From Calcarisporiella thermophila CBS 279.70 (lineage: Eukaryota; Calcarisporiellomycota): a stretch of DNA of 28,684 bases. Location of the stretch: contig NW_027192202.1 of NCBI RefSeq assembly GCF_041956535.1, positions 1 through 28,684 on the forward strand, in the 5' to 3' direction. A program made the translations under genes and the position numbers. The notes under the pieces were generated by a model that saw only the letters and a program-made list of their open reading frames with translations, had not been told where the DNA came from and searched no databases. Positions 11,620-21,901 of the stretch are shown in pieces. Every line of letters begins with the position of its first letter. Position 1 is the first letter of the stretch.

Positions 11620-12908
11620 TTAACTCTGTGCCGCGAGAAAGTCTCGGTATTTAAGCACTATACAGTACAACCAGCCCATTCTAACAAGTGTTTGGGCACT
11701 TGTCATAACTGAGCTCCATCTTCTCTTATTGAAAAAGCCAAGGGTAGAGTGAATCAAATAAAATCCTCTAGGAAAAAGATCAGCGTAGAGAAAGAACACT
11801 AAAACTGAAGAATCATTCGCAACCATCGCATAGGCACCTGTGAGCATGGCGATGAGTTCAAGAATGGGATTGAGCTGCCAAGGTGCTCCGTTGACGAGGC
11901 AAGCGTGAATGAATCCAAGTGATATCACCAGGTTAAATACAATATGCTGAATGAGAAATAGTTGCCAGATAGTTTTAAATAAAGTGATCTCAACCGTATC
12001 AGAGATGGCAGAGTGGAGCTGGTACTGGCTATCAGTCACTTTCTTGGTGAAAAGCGTGTATTGGTAGAGTTGGAAGACGCATATGCACACAAAAAACTAT
12101 TAAAAAATATAAAATGTAATCAGCTCAATCCGTGTCAAATTGTTAGAGTGCATTCATATCGGTAGTTGTAAAATGGTCAGTCTTAAATAGATAAAAAAAA
12201 AAAAATACGGCGTTTACCTCATTGCAAAGAGCACGCAAAAAGTTATTTAAAAAAATATCAAAAAAAGGTAAGTCTTTCAATAATCTACAATATCGCCTAA
12301 TATTGGATATAGCTGAGTAGGCAAATTTTGCGGTAAAGCAGAGTATTAGAGGAGGGCTACAACTACGAAGAAGTACTGAAACGAGATTTAGGAAACAAAT
12401 TACAAGGCCAAAAATATCGCATTTTATCTGATTCCACAACTGCTTTGGTGTAATTGACTGTGGAAGAGACTCTTGATACTGGTAGAGTTTAATCGGCACA
12501 TTTATGCGCCGGCAGGTCTCCAGCTATTGTCATTGATAAGAATTAGAGAAATAGTAAAAAAAATCCCGAGAGATTATGTTATAATCTTAAATAAAAAATA
12601 GTTATTTAATTCTCCCTTATAAAAGAAAATTACTTACAGCAATTTCTGCTAAAGTTAATGCAATTATTGTATCGGTCGAGAATTTATTTTCCAATATAAG
12701 CGAATTGAAAGTTACGTATAATGTCCTCAAAGAAGCTATGCTTTTTGAACACAACTATAATAAATCGTGTGAACATACTAAAAAGATTCAGCGGGTTGCC
12801 AAGCACAGATGAATGCTTGCTTAATTGAATCAGAAATTCCCTTTTTATATAGCTCAAAATAAGGGGGAAAAGTTACCTGTGATACTGTGAGATAAACTTT
12901 GTATTCAT
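11620..12908 (-). CDS. Unrecognised multi-pass membrane protein, 5 exons
   Basis: Minus-strand exons 12908-12877, 12852-12779, 12735-12638, 12523-12218, 12096-11620, all phase-consistent, give 328 residues starting MNTKFISQYH. I do not recognise the family. Hydrophobic segments are visible around DIFGLVICFLNLVSVLL, FFVCICVFQLYQYTLF, LFLIQHIVFNLVISLGF, the ELIAMLTGAYAMVA to VLVFFLYADLF stretch, and WLYCIVL, so five to seven membrane spans are likely. The N-terminal 120 residues are moderately polar with no signal peptide. Exon support is good because five separate open pieces join in phase at GT-AG sites, and the introns are of local size. A receptor-like or transporter role cannot be decided. 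It is in the same direction as the M13 peptidase upstream, 446 bases away. Confidence 0.7.
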
Positions 12909-13354
12909 TTTTCTATGAGTAAATAATTGCAAGTTAATTCGAAAAAAGAAAAATAGAGATATAACTTATTCTGGGTTAAATATCTCCTACAACATCTGAT
13001 TAAATAAGGAGTTAAATTGTTATTCTCATGGGATGATTAATGGAAATATTGATGGATGAAAGGGTAGAGGTAACTAATTATCTTCAACCGGAAACCTGTA
13101 AAAGCACTTTGTACCTGGATATTAAATTTATACAAGGTATGAGTGTGGCTCAATGAGGCTATTTGGTCGGAGCTTTATAATTGTAAGAAGAGATAATTAC
13201 TGAAATTATTACTCATTTGTTAAAATATACGGTCATTATTGTTGGATAATACCATAGGTGTTATATAATATTAATGAAATATAATTAAGTAGTCAAAATG
13301 CATAGTCATTTTGTAACTGTATAATTGAGAAGATAGAAGGCAAGTTCTTTTAAT
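12909..13354. other. Spacer with no supported gene
   Basis: 446 AT-rich bases between the M13 peptidase stop and the membrane protein start; it must hold the 3' end of one gene and the promoter of the next. No motif stands out. Confidence 0.4.
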
Positions 13355-15958
13355 TCACCAAAGTGTGCATTTCTTATTCGGATTCATTCTAGATCCCGAT
13401 GGACATTTCCAAGCACGAGCGAACTCTTCCGAATTCATTGCTACTCCATTTACTCGGAACACTTCTGGAGAATGTTCGTTTGTAAGCAATTTCTGAAGCT
13501 GCATCTCAGGGGAAGAGTATCCACAGTAGGGCCGAGCACTTGCTATGAAAAATAACTGTTCACGGGTATAATGTTCTAGCCCAGGTAATATCTGGTCATG
13601 CAGAGATGGCTCGATGGATTTTTTCCATGCAAGGTAGGCCTGTCGAATTCCACCGTTATCTGCAATATTCTCGCTGAGGGTGTTTCGGCCATCTAGATAC
13701 ACTGTACTGCCATTCGGAGCGCGCATAGAGAAGTTGGAGTATTGATCAACAAAACACTGAGCTCTCATTTCAAAATTATGTGATGCCTCTTGGCTCCACC
13801 AGTCACGAAGCGCACCTTGACCGTCGTATTGACGGCCTTGATTGTCAAATCCGTGCTATGACGATTTTTTACGTTAGTATGTTTTATATAGGTGAAACAT
13901 CACATGTATGCCAACCGTTATTTCATGCCCAACTATATATCCAAGCGTACCGTAGTTGATATATGACGGTAGGTTAATGTGGAAGAAAGGTGGTTGAGCG
14001 CCTCCTGAAGGTACAGCTAAATGACCTAAAACTAGAGACTAAATCCCAACATAGAGAAAATAAAGAATTATATCAAGTTGTATCGGTAAGCTATATATTC
14101 AATGAAGCTCTTACGTGGTAGGCGTCAGCCGTGTACGAAGTCATCCACCAGATATATCTGTCGGGTTTTTTACCCAGCATTTGAATTAATTTCGTAAACA
14201 TGAACATTCTTCCTGCAACTCCTATCTCCTGGAAATTGTCTGTGGAGACTTCGAAATCAGCATAGTATCTCTGTAAATCACTTGGTGACATTAAATTGGG
14301 AGACTCAGATGGATACCCAACCAAATATTTAAGTTCTTCAGCTTTTTTAAGGGCATTTACACGCGTCTTCTCATCAAGCCAATCGAGATGTGGAAGAGTC
14401 ATGATAAATTCCTGGCGGATGTTATCTATTAACTCTTTAAGAGCATTTCTGCTTTCCGGCCCAAATCGGCGTAGTGCAAAGTGGCGACCGGGAACATGCC
14501 AAATAAATTTACTCACTTCATTTATACAAGTACGCCAGCGTGGTGAGTCAATGTTTCGTTTCGTACCAGAAAGGACATCGTTTAGCTTTCGTAGTGACTG
14601 TGTTAGTCGCTCAGGAAGATAATTTGCATACTCGCTAATTGTTCGCCAAAGCAAAAATGCTTGAATTGTGGGGGAATGTGTTTTTGCAATAATCGAGGAA
14701 AGATTCCCGGCATAATATGGCCAGCTCACAATTAGATCCACGTCTAAAGGTGCTGGACTCGCATTTGAATAGAGCTGCTTAAAATGACTATCCCAATCAA
14801 GGAGAGGGGCCAGGCGTTGAAGGGTAGTGATATTCATAAGATTATACGAAAGCTTGGGGTTACTCAATTGTTGTCTAGAGAAATAAAACCTCATTTTGTA
14901 AGAAAATAGACTTTAAAATAACTAAAAACATCGTCCTCACTGTGGTAAGAAATGCTCCATTAGCTGTTTTTCAAAAATGACGATTTTTTCGGAAATGCTC
15001 TCCCATGTTTTCTGTTCAATATCAGGCGTGTTTGGCCATAAATCCGCATCTGCCACAATTCCTGAAAAAGTTTCCGAAATAGCCATCCTATATGCGTGCA
15101 CTAGCGTTTTATCCTGATAATATGCAAGAGCCGGCAACCCAAGTACTGGCTGCGTAAGCCGTAATCTGTTCACATTCATATCTGGCCAAAGCTCGTATTG
15201 GAAGAATGCGCTGATTCCGTAGTTCGCGATTAGGCCCAGCGCGGCACCTAGAGAACTCTTTATAGCATTATCATCATCTTTTGTATTATTTTCTGCATCA
15301 CTGCTAAAATACTCAGGGAGCGGGCGAGGAAGTGGGAATCCTTCCAATACCAGCTTTAACACAGAAACCAAATTTTGGGCTCTTCCTTCATTAACTGAAG
15401 TACGCATGCACACCTCATATACCTTTTTGGCTTTTTCGAATACTTCCCTATCATTGAGCTCTTCTTCTCGTGTCAAATTCCCAACAGTACTACCATCATA
15501 ATCTCCCTCCAATACATCTCGGATTGTTAGAAGATTTTCCTCCTGCACCACATTAAACATAATCCATCTGGATGTTTCAGGCGGTATATGATGATGCTCT
15601 TTGAACCTCCCACAAGCGAAATCATAAAAGTTATCGCATGGTGAGACGGATGAGTTAATGTCACGAAGAATACCCGCGGCAGTTTCGAGACAGACAGTTG
15701 TCGTGCAATATTCCTGATGTTTTATAAGCTTGCGCATGAATTTTAAAGTCATAGCATTAGAATTATTCATATAAACATTGATACCTTCACAATAGCAATA
15801 TTATCGGGAAATTGAAATTTGAAATGGAAAATGTTTAAAATCCCAAGCCCCACCAATGCTAGCATAAATATCTGGAACCTTTTCCAGTATCTTTGCCAGG
15901 ACTGTTGATAATAGTCAATGACAGATGGATCCGCATGCTTTTTTACAATTCTACTCAT
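13355..15958 (-). CDS. Neprilysin-type M13 zinc metallopeptidase, 5 exons
   Basis: Minus-strand exons 15958-15785, 15728-14941, 14874-14115, 14038-13916, 13855-13355 give 781 residues, typical for M13. A short cytoplasmic tail precedes one membrane anchor (about 29-46), so it is a type II ectoenzyme that cuts extracellular peptides. The CDNFYDFACG motif marks the family's N-terminal lobe. The zinc site is complete: HEITH (612-616) is split by the last intron, ENIAD (677-681) supplies the third ligand and an Asp, and the protein ends CPSGSRMNP...KCTLW as the family does. The usual substrate-binding NAYY segment reads DAYH here (571-574). The last intron has an unusual GTTGGC donor. An in-frame ATG at 16036 would add 26 residues; I prefer 15958 because it leaves a normal short tail before the anchor. 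No defect seen. Confidence 0.92.
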
Positions 15959-16747
15959 GAAAAATTTCGAAGAGAATATGGAAAAGATTTCTTGGATTTC
16001 TCTCGATATTCCAATTACTCCGCTAATAATCTGCATTTCATGAGATTACATTGAGCGTAGCTATAATAATTTAATGGTTTGTTCAAACCTCATATATACT
16101 GTAGCTGGTAAGGTAAATATATCAAAGGGAACACAATTTTGATGGAATTATTTGTAATTTATTTTGATTTTGATTTTATTAATAGTTGGTCCTTTTGAAG
16201 TCCTTTAAAATGCTAAAGCGTAGCTTCTATGAATTTTATCTTCCTACGCAGATACGAAAAGAAATTTGGTAAATCTATCCGTTATACCTTAATAATGTAC
16301 AGTACAAAATTTCTGTCCTATTTTCTGGTTTTTATACTTCTATTTGAATCTATAATATATTGAATATGAATGTTTACAATTTTGCAAACTTTTCCGAATG
16401 CAAACACACAGTTGTATAGTGAATTCAGAACTAACTTTTGGATTTGAATATCCCGGATGCGCGAGTTGAGCTGTTTTTATGTGGATAGAGGAATCGATAT
16501 TAAAATTGAAATATCTTTACGTTATACTGCAATCTTGAATTCGGACACCATGCAGATGGAAAGCTATATCAAAGATACCCTTCCAAAAGAGGATTTTAGT
16601 CCTTAATATAAAATTATACCGATTCAATTCCGAATCATCGGTGCTCGATTTTGTATTTTATAAAAGTTTCAGCGGTTTCTGCAGGTTTGCGTCACTGCGA
16701 TTAAGATTCTAGCAAAATATAATTTGCCTTCTATATTTACAACTATC
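15959..16747. promoter_or_regulatory. Divergent spacer between M13 peptidase and HD-domain genes
   Basis: About 790 bases with no ORF of note. TTATAAAAG at 16658-16666 lies about 82-90 bases before the HD-domain start and is a plausible TATA box. On the minus side a TATATA stretch near 16093-16099 may serve the peptidase gene. Confidence 0.35.
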
Positions 16748-17720
16748 ATGACAAACAGTGAATTGTCATCGACTCTCAATGCGGCAGAGGAATTTGTCAA
16801 AGAATACATGAGCAAGTATGATCCTTCTCATGATTGGTTTCATGTAGACAGAGTAAGGAGACAAGGTGATTTAACATTTCGAAGACGATAAAATTCTAGC
16901 TTACTAATTCACCATTACCTTGGAACTCTAGCTCTCAAGATTGCCAAAGAGGAGATAAAGCGGAGGCCAGTCGATCTCGAGATCGTTGAATATGCAGCAT
17001 TATTCCATGACATTGGGGATGCTAAATATATAATTGCTGGAAGTAAAACAGCACGCGAGACGGTGCTGGAATTTTTCAAAGAGCACCAGTTCGACTCTGC
17101 AAAAGCTGAGCTTATAACTAACATTATTGAGAACGTGTCCTATAGAAAAGAGCTGGCGGCTGTGCCGGATCCCTGGAGAGACAACTGCATAGAATTACAT
17201 ATGTAGGCAACAAATCATAAAATGCTTATATGTCTCTGAATCCTCGTTTTATCGTATGAAACTCCTCTATAGAGTGCAAGATGCCGATAAATTAGATGCC
17301 ATGGGTGCTTTTGGTAAATTAATTGAATTTGCGGAGTGTTTTTCTAAAAAAATCAACAGCCCTTAATAATACATATTTATTTCACTTAAGGTATTTTACG
17401 ATGCGCTGCTTTTAGTGGCGCCAAAGGTCGAGCCTTGTACAATCCCGAAGAGAAGCCCATTGAAAATATGACCAAAGAACAATACGATGCACAATCAAAG
17501 GCTGGACATGGAACCGCCATTTCACATTTCCACGGTAAATACAACCAATATCTGTATGAGCTTGCAAAACTCTGACCAAGAATATTTATGTCTAGAAAAA
17601 CTGTTCCATCTTAAAGATAGAATCAAAACGGAAACGGGTAAAATCATGGCCACTTCCAGACATAACTACATGATAGAGTTTGTTCAAACCATAGAAAAGG
17701 AGTATTCTATGGATATTTAA
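16748..17720 (+). CDS. HD-domain phosphohydrolase (YedJ-like), 5 exons
   Basis: Exons 16748-16865, 16932-17202, 17273-17313, 17391-17534, 17596-17720, all in phase, give 232 residues, usual for the single-domain YedJ-like group. Metal-binding landmarks are in order: H in HDWFHVDRVRR, the defining HD in ALFHDIGD, and D in VQDADKLDAMGAFG, which appears only after the 70-base second intron is removed. The C-terminus KTETGKIMATSRHNYM matches the conserved end of the family. Members are metal-dependent phosphohydrolases acting on nucleotides or phosphate esters; the substrate for the fungal copies is not settled. Probably cytosolic, with no signal or membrane segment. The very short third exon (41 nt) is easy to miss. 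No defect seen. Confidence 0.9.
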
Positions 17721-18189
17721 AGAATATATAATAATAGAGAGAATCTTTCCGTATCATTATAAGGACCACAAATCATTATACCTATAATCTTCGTTAAACT
17801 TTCTTGATACTCTACTTAGTCTCTTTTGATCTAAAAAGTGATCTAAACTCCAAATAGAACTATGAACCGCCATTGTCCCGATTTCAAGAGTTAGGCGAGT
17901 TTTTTAGCCAAGTTAAAACCGCTTATCCTTTGCTATTATGTTGTGGAAGGTTCATTCAATATCGTAGTATTTGCACTTTGACTTGTACATTTACGGGAAA
18001 TAGTCGGCTATATCTCAATTGGTCAGGAGCACTAGAAGTTTTGCCGAAAAGGTACAAATGCAAATGGACCAGTTGGCTCTGCAAAATTTACCAATAGTTA
18101 TTTTTGCCAGTTTTTTCTGGACAGCATATGATTTGTCGTGGAACTACTAAGTAAAGAGAAATGACAGATATCACTTGGCAAACTGAGCA
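17721..18189. other. Spacer with no supported gene
   Basis: An open frame of 74 codons at 17873-18097 has no recognisable features. Nothing else was seen. Confidence 0.35.
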
Positions 18190-18470
18190 ATGATTGAGAT
18201 TTCACGCTCGAACCTCGCAAATACTCTTGGCATAGCGTATAACTGTGTACCACACTTTACATCACCGGAATTTGTGGGCGGAAGCGCTAAGATCCATTGC
18301 TATTCTAAGGATCAAGGGAATTCCAGTCTCCAGATGGTCTTGAAGTATGTGGTGCAAAATCTCATCTCCACAGTGGTAAGGGCGAGTCGGCGATGCACCT
18401 ATTGGGTTGCCTACTGACATAGGTGCCTGAGCTTACTATGTCTCCAGATGGTATGTGTCTGGCGTAGTAT
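18190..18470 (+). pseudogene. Possible decayed WD40-repeat fragment
   Basis: One frame reads FVGGSAKIHCYSKDQGNS, which resembles a WD40 blade core (VGG.D.KIHIYS..). In another frame, about 75 bases on, VPELTMSPDGMCLA resembles the opening of the next blade (VT.L.FSPDG..LA). The order and spacing recall Aip1-like actin-binding WD40 proteins. Frames change and stops intervene, and no other blade was found, so if real this is a small relic. The match rests on pattern memory only. Confidence 0.3.
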
Positions 18471-19064
18471 AAAGCTTTGATACTCAATTAAGAAACATTG
18501 CGTTTGAGCTTTCTCTCAAAACATTGGTAAAGGCTATCATTAGAAAGATGAAAAGGGCGCATTTTTTATTTTCGTAACCCGAATTTTTAATGGTTTCTTA
18601 TGAATCTTGGCGATTGCCATTTTTTTTAATCAGAAATACCAGTAGCTAGATGTTGCAGGTATCTATAGATTCTAACAAACAATGGAACAAAGTTGGCAAT
18701 TGTGTTTCAAGTTTCAGGTTCCTTAATTATAGAGAAAAGGACAGTTTTACGCTTAAAGTTCAGGGGAAATCTCTGGATTAATGATTCTTGTTTATGTGGA
18801 ACTTAGCAACCATGTGGCGAGGATATTCACTGTTGAATGGCTCCTCATAGTCTGACACTCCCTCGTTGTTCACTTTCTAATAGTTTTTTATGAGATGTAA
18901 ATAGGAAATTTATGCTTTTGCCTACCTATTGGTAGACACTTTGCCAGCACACCTTGGCTATTAACTAGCAAATTCAACTCACGTTCGTACGCATAGACCA
19001 TCTAACTAAGCATTTGTGTTGTATGAAAACCAATGCTGCTACGCTTTGCCTCTTGCGCACTGAT
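18471..19064. other. Spacer with scraps of open frame
   Basis: On the minus strand near 18780-18880 a short frame reads VSDYEEPFNSEYPRHMVAK, and near 18900-19010 another starts MVYAYERELNLL. Both look protein-like but neither could be joined to anything or recognised. They may belong with the antisense fragment at 19065-19274. Confidence 0.25.
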
Positions 19065-19274
19065 TTAAATTAGCCTACTCGCTCGGGACTGCATTCCCAC
19101 GAAAATTGTCAAATAATTAGACCAATTAGATTCAGAAGGTTTCATTTGCCCATTAAAGGCCAAAATATTATAAATGGATACGTTGTTGCCTTTAAGGTCG
19201 CAGCGTACACTTAGGCCATACCAACAGCCGTTATAAATAACTGGTTCTTTTGTTTTTATTTCCTGCATCATCAT
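19065..19274 (-). pseudogene. Protein-like fragment antisense to the tyrosinase promoter
   Basis: The frame reads PVIYNGCWYGLSVRC, KGNNVSIYNILAFNG, and SNWSNYLTIFVG in order. The W-Y-LSV..D..G..VSIY pattern with a closing NW..YLTI resembles a MATH-like beta-sandwich segment, but I cannot confirm it. Its first Met codons (19269-19274) lie about 13 bases from the tyrosinase start on the other strand, and the tyrosinase TATA box lies inside it. Both being functional first exons is unlikely, so I read it as the relic of an older gene. Confidence 0.3.
19232..19239 (+). promoter_or_regulatory. Probable TATA box of the tyrosinase gene
   Basis: TATAAATA lies about 48-55 bases before the start codon at 19287. 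Confidence 0.5.
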
Positions 19275-19286
19275 TCCGTATTCACC

Positions 19287-20726
19287 ATGAAAATTGGAGC
19301 CCACTCTACTTCATATTTATACACTTTATATATTTTTGTCGGACTTATTTCGCTAATCCCTTTCGTTAATGGAAAATGTGCCTCCATCTCGGTACGAAAG
19401 GAAATCCGTCAATGTTCGGATCAAGAACGCACCGACTTCATCAACGCAGTACGCCAACTGAACCAAGGGACGCGTCCAAATCGCTTCGACTTGTTTACTA
19501 AGTGGCATTTGGATGCAACTGAGTACGCTCACATTACTCCTCAATTTTTCCCCTGGCATCGTGCTTTTCTTCGTGAATACGAAAAAGCGTTGCAGAGCAT
19601 TAACCCAAATGTTGTGCTCCCCTATTGGGTATGTAAGGGATATGGCATGTGTATCAAATATCAAGTGTCATTAACCTAAGATTTATGTAGAACTGGAGCG
19701 AAGATGCTGAAAACCCACTTGGAAGTCCAGTCTTCTCTGATAGTTGGTTCGGCGGCCGGGGTAGCAGCTGTGTTACGTCTGGCCCTATTGCAAACTGGCA
19801 AGTTTATTACCCAGATGGATCTCCTCGTTGTCTACGAAGGGATCTTACTCTCAACAAAGAACAAGTGGCGTCCACAGCGGTTATCCAGAATATCACTCGT
19901 GGTACTGAAAGCTATGATGAATTTGAGAAACTTATTGAAATCGTTCCGCATGGTAACATTCATGTCGGAATCGGTGGAGATATGGTAACTATGGCGAGCC
20001 CAAATGAGTAAGTAGTAGCTACTATGGAATCGCTGATTTGATTGAGGTATATTGACCAAAGCATATTCAACTAGTCCTATCTTTTACTTGCATCATGCGT
20101 ATATCGACAAGATCTGGGCAGACTGGCAAAAGAAAGGCGAGCTTTTCGTATGGCGATATGGTGGAACCAACAGGGAAGACGGGAGCCGTGCTCTGATCTC
20201 CGACTTTATGAAACCTTTTAATGTCCAAGTTGCATCCGTCATGCCCACCACTAGTGATTCCATGTGCTATATATACAGCGACTTCCCTGAATCTGCACCT
20301 CCTCCTCCAAATGGCACACCAACCACAGCCACTCTTGCAGCTCCATCCCCAACTGCAACTGTTGCAACACTCAGTAGTGTTCCAGACTCGTGGATTAGGA
20401 TGCAAGGAGGGGATATAAACATGGCCAGGCAGGTAGAGGCCCGTCTGAATAGTATCGTCGATGGTATTAACAGAGACGTGAGACAACGACAAGGAGGAAA
20501 CGGCAATGGGAACGGTAATGGGAACGGTAATGGGAACGGAAATGGGAACGGAAATGGGAACGGAAATGGGAACGGAAATGGGAACGGAAATGGAAACGGC
20601 AACGGAAACGCCGGAGGGAATGGCAGAGGAAACGCCGGTGGAAATGGCAGAGGAAACGCTGGTGGGAATGGAATAGGAAACGCTGGAGGGAATGTAACTG
20701 GAAACGCTGAAGGAGATACAAATTAA
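19287..20726 (+). CDS. Secreted tyrosinase with Gly-Asn repeat tail, 3 exons
   Basis: Exons 19287-19628, 19691-20007, 20075-20726 give 436 residues. A signal peptide covers about residues 1-29 (cut near VNG-KC). The type-3 dicopper site is complete: CuA has H74, H82 and H91 (FFPWHRAFLREYE), CuB has PHGNIH (H201, H205) and DPIFYLHHAYIDKIW (H226/H227); the last part appears only after the second intron is removed. Tyrosinases hydroxylate monophenols and oxidise diphenols to quinones, the start of melanin formation. After the catalytic domain comes a Pro/Ser/Thr/Ala linker, a short helix-like stretch, then about 75 residues of Gly-Asn repeats ending the protein. There is no typical C-terminal lid domain, so the enzyme may not need proteolytic activation. 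No defect seen. Confidence 0.93.
20496..20723 (+). repeat. Coding minisatellite for the tyrosinase Gly-Asn tail
   Basis: Two repeat types adjoin. 20496-20603 is a near-perfect 12-base unit (AATGGGAACGGT and close variants) coding Asn-Gly-Asn-Gly. 20604-20723 is exactly five 24-base units coding GNAGGNGR and variants that degrade toward the stop codon. Both stay in frame. The reverse strand shows long open frames rich in Pro-Phe or Pro-Ile-Ser-Val only because of this repeat. Confidence 0.9.
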
Positions 20727-21901
20727 TTTATTTTTGCTCAAGGCTCTAATTTAGACAATAGTAATTCACCATTTAGTACTTCAACCTATGAGTAATATGT
20801 AATTTTTTTAGGATGTCCATTTTAATGATTGGTATAGCCTTTGATGCTTTTGTAAATAAATTATTATACACTTAAAGAAAAATATTTGAAACATCTCTCA
20901 AAAATTTCTCAGCTTTCTGTGTTGTAGAGTCAATGCTATAATGACAATTGCCATAAAAAAATTATAATGCTTCTATTCATACTCTGATCCCCAATAACTT
21001 TTACTGAGCAATTGTATTTTTATACATTTCTTTAATGAGTATGCGCCTTCCTAAACTTGTAATAGTTTAATTAATACATAATTAGATACATCAAACTGAC
21101 TACAACTACGCATCGTTGCGAGTTTTGTGCGAAAATTGTCACTCGTCACAGTTTTTTTTGCCTATTCAATGATATTCTTGAGGAAATAAAATCAAAGTTA
21201 TTTTGGGACTGAACCTTCAAGGGATTAAGAATCTCGGGAGGTGCTCGTCAAACCAGAGTTTTAACAAAACGGATGATCTTTACGTGAGATAAGAGGAATA
21301 TAATATTTGAATGAATTCTACTGATGCAACTTTATCGATTTCACGAGTATAATATTTAATTAAAGAATATGAAGCAAATACCAAACTTGAATCCTCAAAA
21401 AGTAGGATCCGTATACTTAAGAGTTGTATAAATTAGCGCTGTCTTAATGAGAAAAAAAATGTGAGAGATAATGATCAGATATAACTATACTATAAATTGG
21501 GAACATTGTACAAAGTGAGCAAATTACAACTATAGAGAAATATCTGTTCGAGATTTCCAATGGATGTCAATTATAAATTTGAGAATCAATGTCAACCATA
21601 TCTAGCGAATTTCATGATTCCTGAACTTTGAATTAAAAGCATTCGGGTTATCAATTAACGGTTTGTCATCGAAATTATTTTATGAGCATACAGAGTTTCT
21701 ATGGAATTTTCTTTAGAAAAATACCTTTTTATTTAAAAGTTTAATGATTCAAACTGCTTTGTCAAAACAAATCTCTCGATTTGATTGCATTTTCTCTAGA
21801 CTATACCTCCGCAATTAGAGGGAGATTATTAATAGCGGATACTAAGTTCCCATTCATTTGTAACTGACATCTCCATTGGTTTACCCTTCATTAAATAACA
21901 A
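20727..21901. other. Spacer with no supported gene
   Basis: About 1.2 kb of AT-rich sequence. I saw no long open frame, no clear repeat and no recognisable fragment. Confidence 0.4.

Noticed and set aside
14296-14622. 108-codon + frame
   Set aside because: Shadow of the M13 peptidase coding exon on the other strand.
15959-16036. Upstream in-frame ATG of the M13 peptidase
   Set aside because: Possible, but the extra 26 residues are hydrophobic and unlike the usual short cytoplasmic tail; I kept the start at 15958.
20067-20741. Long minus-strand frames rich in SVPIS or FPFPF repeats opposite the tyrosinase
   Set aside because: They are only the reverse reading of the Gly-Asn minisatellite; the + strand has a complete tyrosinase with all copper ligands.
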